DNA of 64,000 nt from Sulfurospirillum multivorans DSM 12446 (GTDB lineage Bacteria > Campylobacterota > Campylobacteria > Campylobacterales > Sulfurospirillaceae), in assembly GCF_000568815.1 (NCBI RefSeq), contig NZ_CP007201.1, forward strand, positions 2,179,654 to 2,243,653, read 5' to 3'. The notes below the pieces were generated by a model. It saw nothing but the letters and a program-made list of their open reading frames with translations. It was not told the origin of the DNA and did no database searches. Shown here piece after piece: positions 60,509-64,000 of the stretch. Made by a program: the position numbers and the translations under genes. Numbering within the stretch: position 1 is the stretch's first letter; every line of letters starts with the position of its first letter.

Positions 60509-60627
60509 GAACTAGCAGCGACCTACGTTTCCATCCCAGTAAGGGAGAGTATTATCGGCGATGAAGAGCTTAGCTTCCTGGTTCGAAATGGGACAGGGCG
60601 TTTCCTCTTCTCTATAGCCACCAGAAT
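60509..60627 (-). rRNA. rrf: 5S ribosomal RNA
   Basis: Minus-strand sequence starts ATTCTGGTGGCTATAGAG, contains CGCCCTGTCCCATTTCGAAC and CCCTTACTGGGATGG, and ends around GTAGGTCGCTGCTAGTT, characteristic of Campylobacterota 5S rRNA. The ends are approximate to a few bases. It is 136 bp downstream of the 23S; that spacer (60628-60762) holds a small hairpin CACCA/TGGTG and no gene. Confidence 0.93.
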
Positions 60628-60762
60628 CGTGAATTAAATCTATGTCGCATTTTAGCGAAATAGGCTTAATTCACCATTCTTTTGGTGAGTTTAGTATTGT
60701 CTAGTCAACAAAGCGCTTTACACTTAATAAGGAAGTGAAATAGCATTATCATACGTAATAAT

Positions 60763-63672
<2,910 letters not shown>

Positions 63673-63947
63673 TATTTGTATTCTAATGCACATTTCACTC
63701 CCTTATTAAATGTAATTAAACATTAAACAAGTTGTAAATTGTTTTTTTTGCGTTTTGTTGACTTTGACAATAATAAATTAAATAACATATCTAATGCTCA
63801 AATTCCAACGAATAAATTCGTTGATCCCTAAACACTAAAGCACAACCTTTGAGGTCGTGTTAGACTAAAAAAGTCTAATATCAATCTTCCTTTATTGCTA
63901 AAGACTGATATTAAACTTCTTAATCTCTTCTACAATGTCCATTAAAA
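63673..63947 (-). other. 16S-23S internal transcribed spacer (23S side) with hairpins
   Basis: 275 bp between tRNA-Ala and the 23S 5' end, AT-rich. Three inverted repeats are visible: CAACGAAT/ATTCGTTG (63806-63823), CACAACCT/AGGTCGTG with one wobble (63841-63859), and TTAGACT/AGTCTAA (63860-63878). Some may be processing (RNase III) stems or antitermination elements; no box A was identified with confidence. No gene is present. Confidence 0.7.
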
Positions 63948-64000
63948 TGGTGGAGAATAGCGGGGATCGAACCGCTGACCTCCTGCGTGCAAAGCAGGCG
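63948..64000 (-). tRNA. tRNA-Ala, anticodon TGC (partial, continues beyond window)
   Basis: The 3' two thirds are visible: anticodon arm CCTGC-TTTGCAC-GCAGG (TGC), T arm AGCGG/CCGCT around TTCGATC, discriminator and encoded CCA. The 5' part lies beyond 64000. Its position just upstream of the 23S gene is the usual 16S-Ile-Ala-23S order. Confidence 0.95.

Overview
The window looks like a chromosomal segment of a free-living Campylobacterota (Epsilonproteobacteria) bacterium, most probably Sulfurospirillum or a close relative. Supporting signs are gene clusters that, from memory, follow Campylobacter jejuni order: aat-clpA-clpS-thioredoxin-smpB-ispE-csrA-truB-helicase; rpsP-KH-rimM-trmD-rplS with ffh, waaA, zinc-ribbon, Nif3, glyQ, purE, U32 and cheZ; and ftsI-fliE-flgC-flgB. 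Other signs are a flagellar sigma54 promoter of the Campylobacter type, T-rich TGnTATAAT promoters, and a 16S-Ile-Ala-23S-5S type rRNA operon. The genus assignment is inference; no database was consulted.

Layout. 1-7.7 kb (minus): protein quality control and translation genes (aat, clpA, clpS, smpB), then ispE, csrA, truB and a UvrD-type helicase. 7.9-16.1 kb: a LysR regulator, an SspB-like protein, pepF, folate genes pabC/pabB, pyrB, a glycine-zipper envelope protein, bioD, a membrane protein and an AraC/GyrI-like regulator. 16.2-19.2 kb: a PLP aminotransferase, a lone AT-rich Mrr endonuclease and a DUF89 protein. 19.2-30.2 kb (minus): ribosomal/tRNA-modification operon, ffh, a pseudouridine synthase, waaA, a zinc-ribbon protein, Nif3, glyQ, purE, a U32 protein and cheZ. 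30.2-32.6 kb: PHP phosphatase and glnA. 32.7-42.1 kb (minus): PBP1A, an orphan ABC ATPase, bioF, maf, a membrane protein, alaS and a membrane GH17 protein. 42.4-49.9 kb: an anaerobic respiration module, a two-component system transcribed divergently from dmsABC plus a TorD-family chaperone. 50-60.5 kb: small uncharacterised genes, hemH, ftsI, fliE-flgC-flgB, ftsW-murG, an acetyltransferase, tRNA-Arg(GCG), a Gate-domain protein, a thioredoxin and a DMT transporter. 60.5-64 kb (minus): 5S, 23S and tRNA-Ala(TGC); the 16S gene lies outside.

How the genes fit together. The first 9 kb contains nearly every adaptor step feeding Clp proteases: Aat creates N-degrons, ClpS recognises them, ClpA unfolds, SmpB helps attach the ssrA tag, and a protein resembling SspB could hand tagged proteins to ClpX. 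The DmsABC system with its chaperone and divergent sensor/regulator forms one self-contained regulon candidate, with a direct repeat of 11-bp period in the shared promoter region.

The most striking unexplained signal is a highly iterated palindrome. The core TACATGTA, usually extended to TTTACATGTAAA, occurs at least 33 times by eye (about one per 2 kb, against roughly 1-2 expected by composition), mostly inside genes and in both readable frames, giving LHV(K/N) or FTC(K/N) at apparently unrelated places in unrelated proteins. It is absent from the rRNA genes, the Mrr gene and the two-component/dmsAB block. This looks like DNA-level selection for a chromosome-wide site of unknown function. 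No CRISPR array, insertion sequence or prophage was seen.
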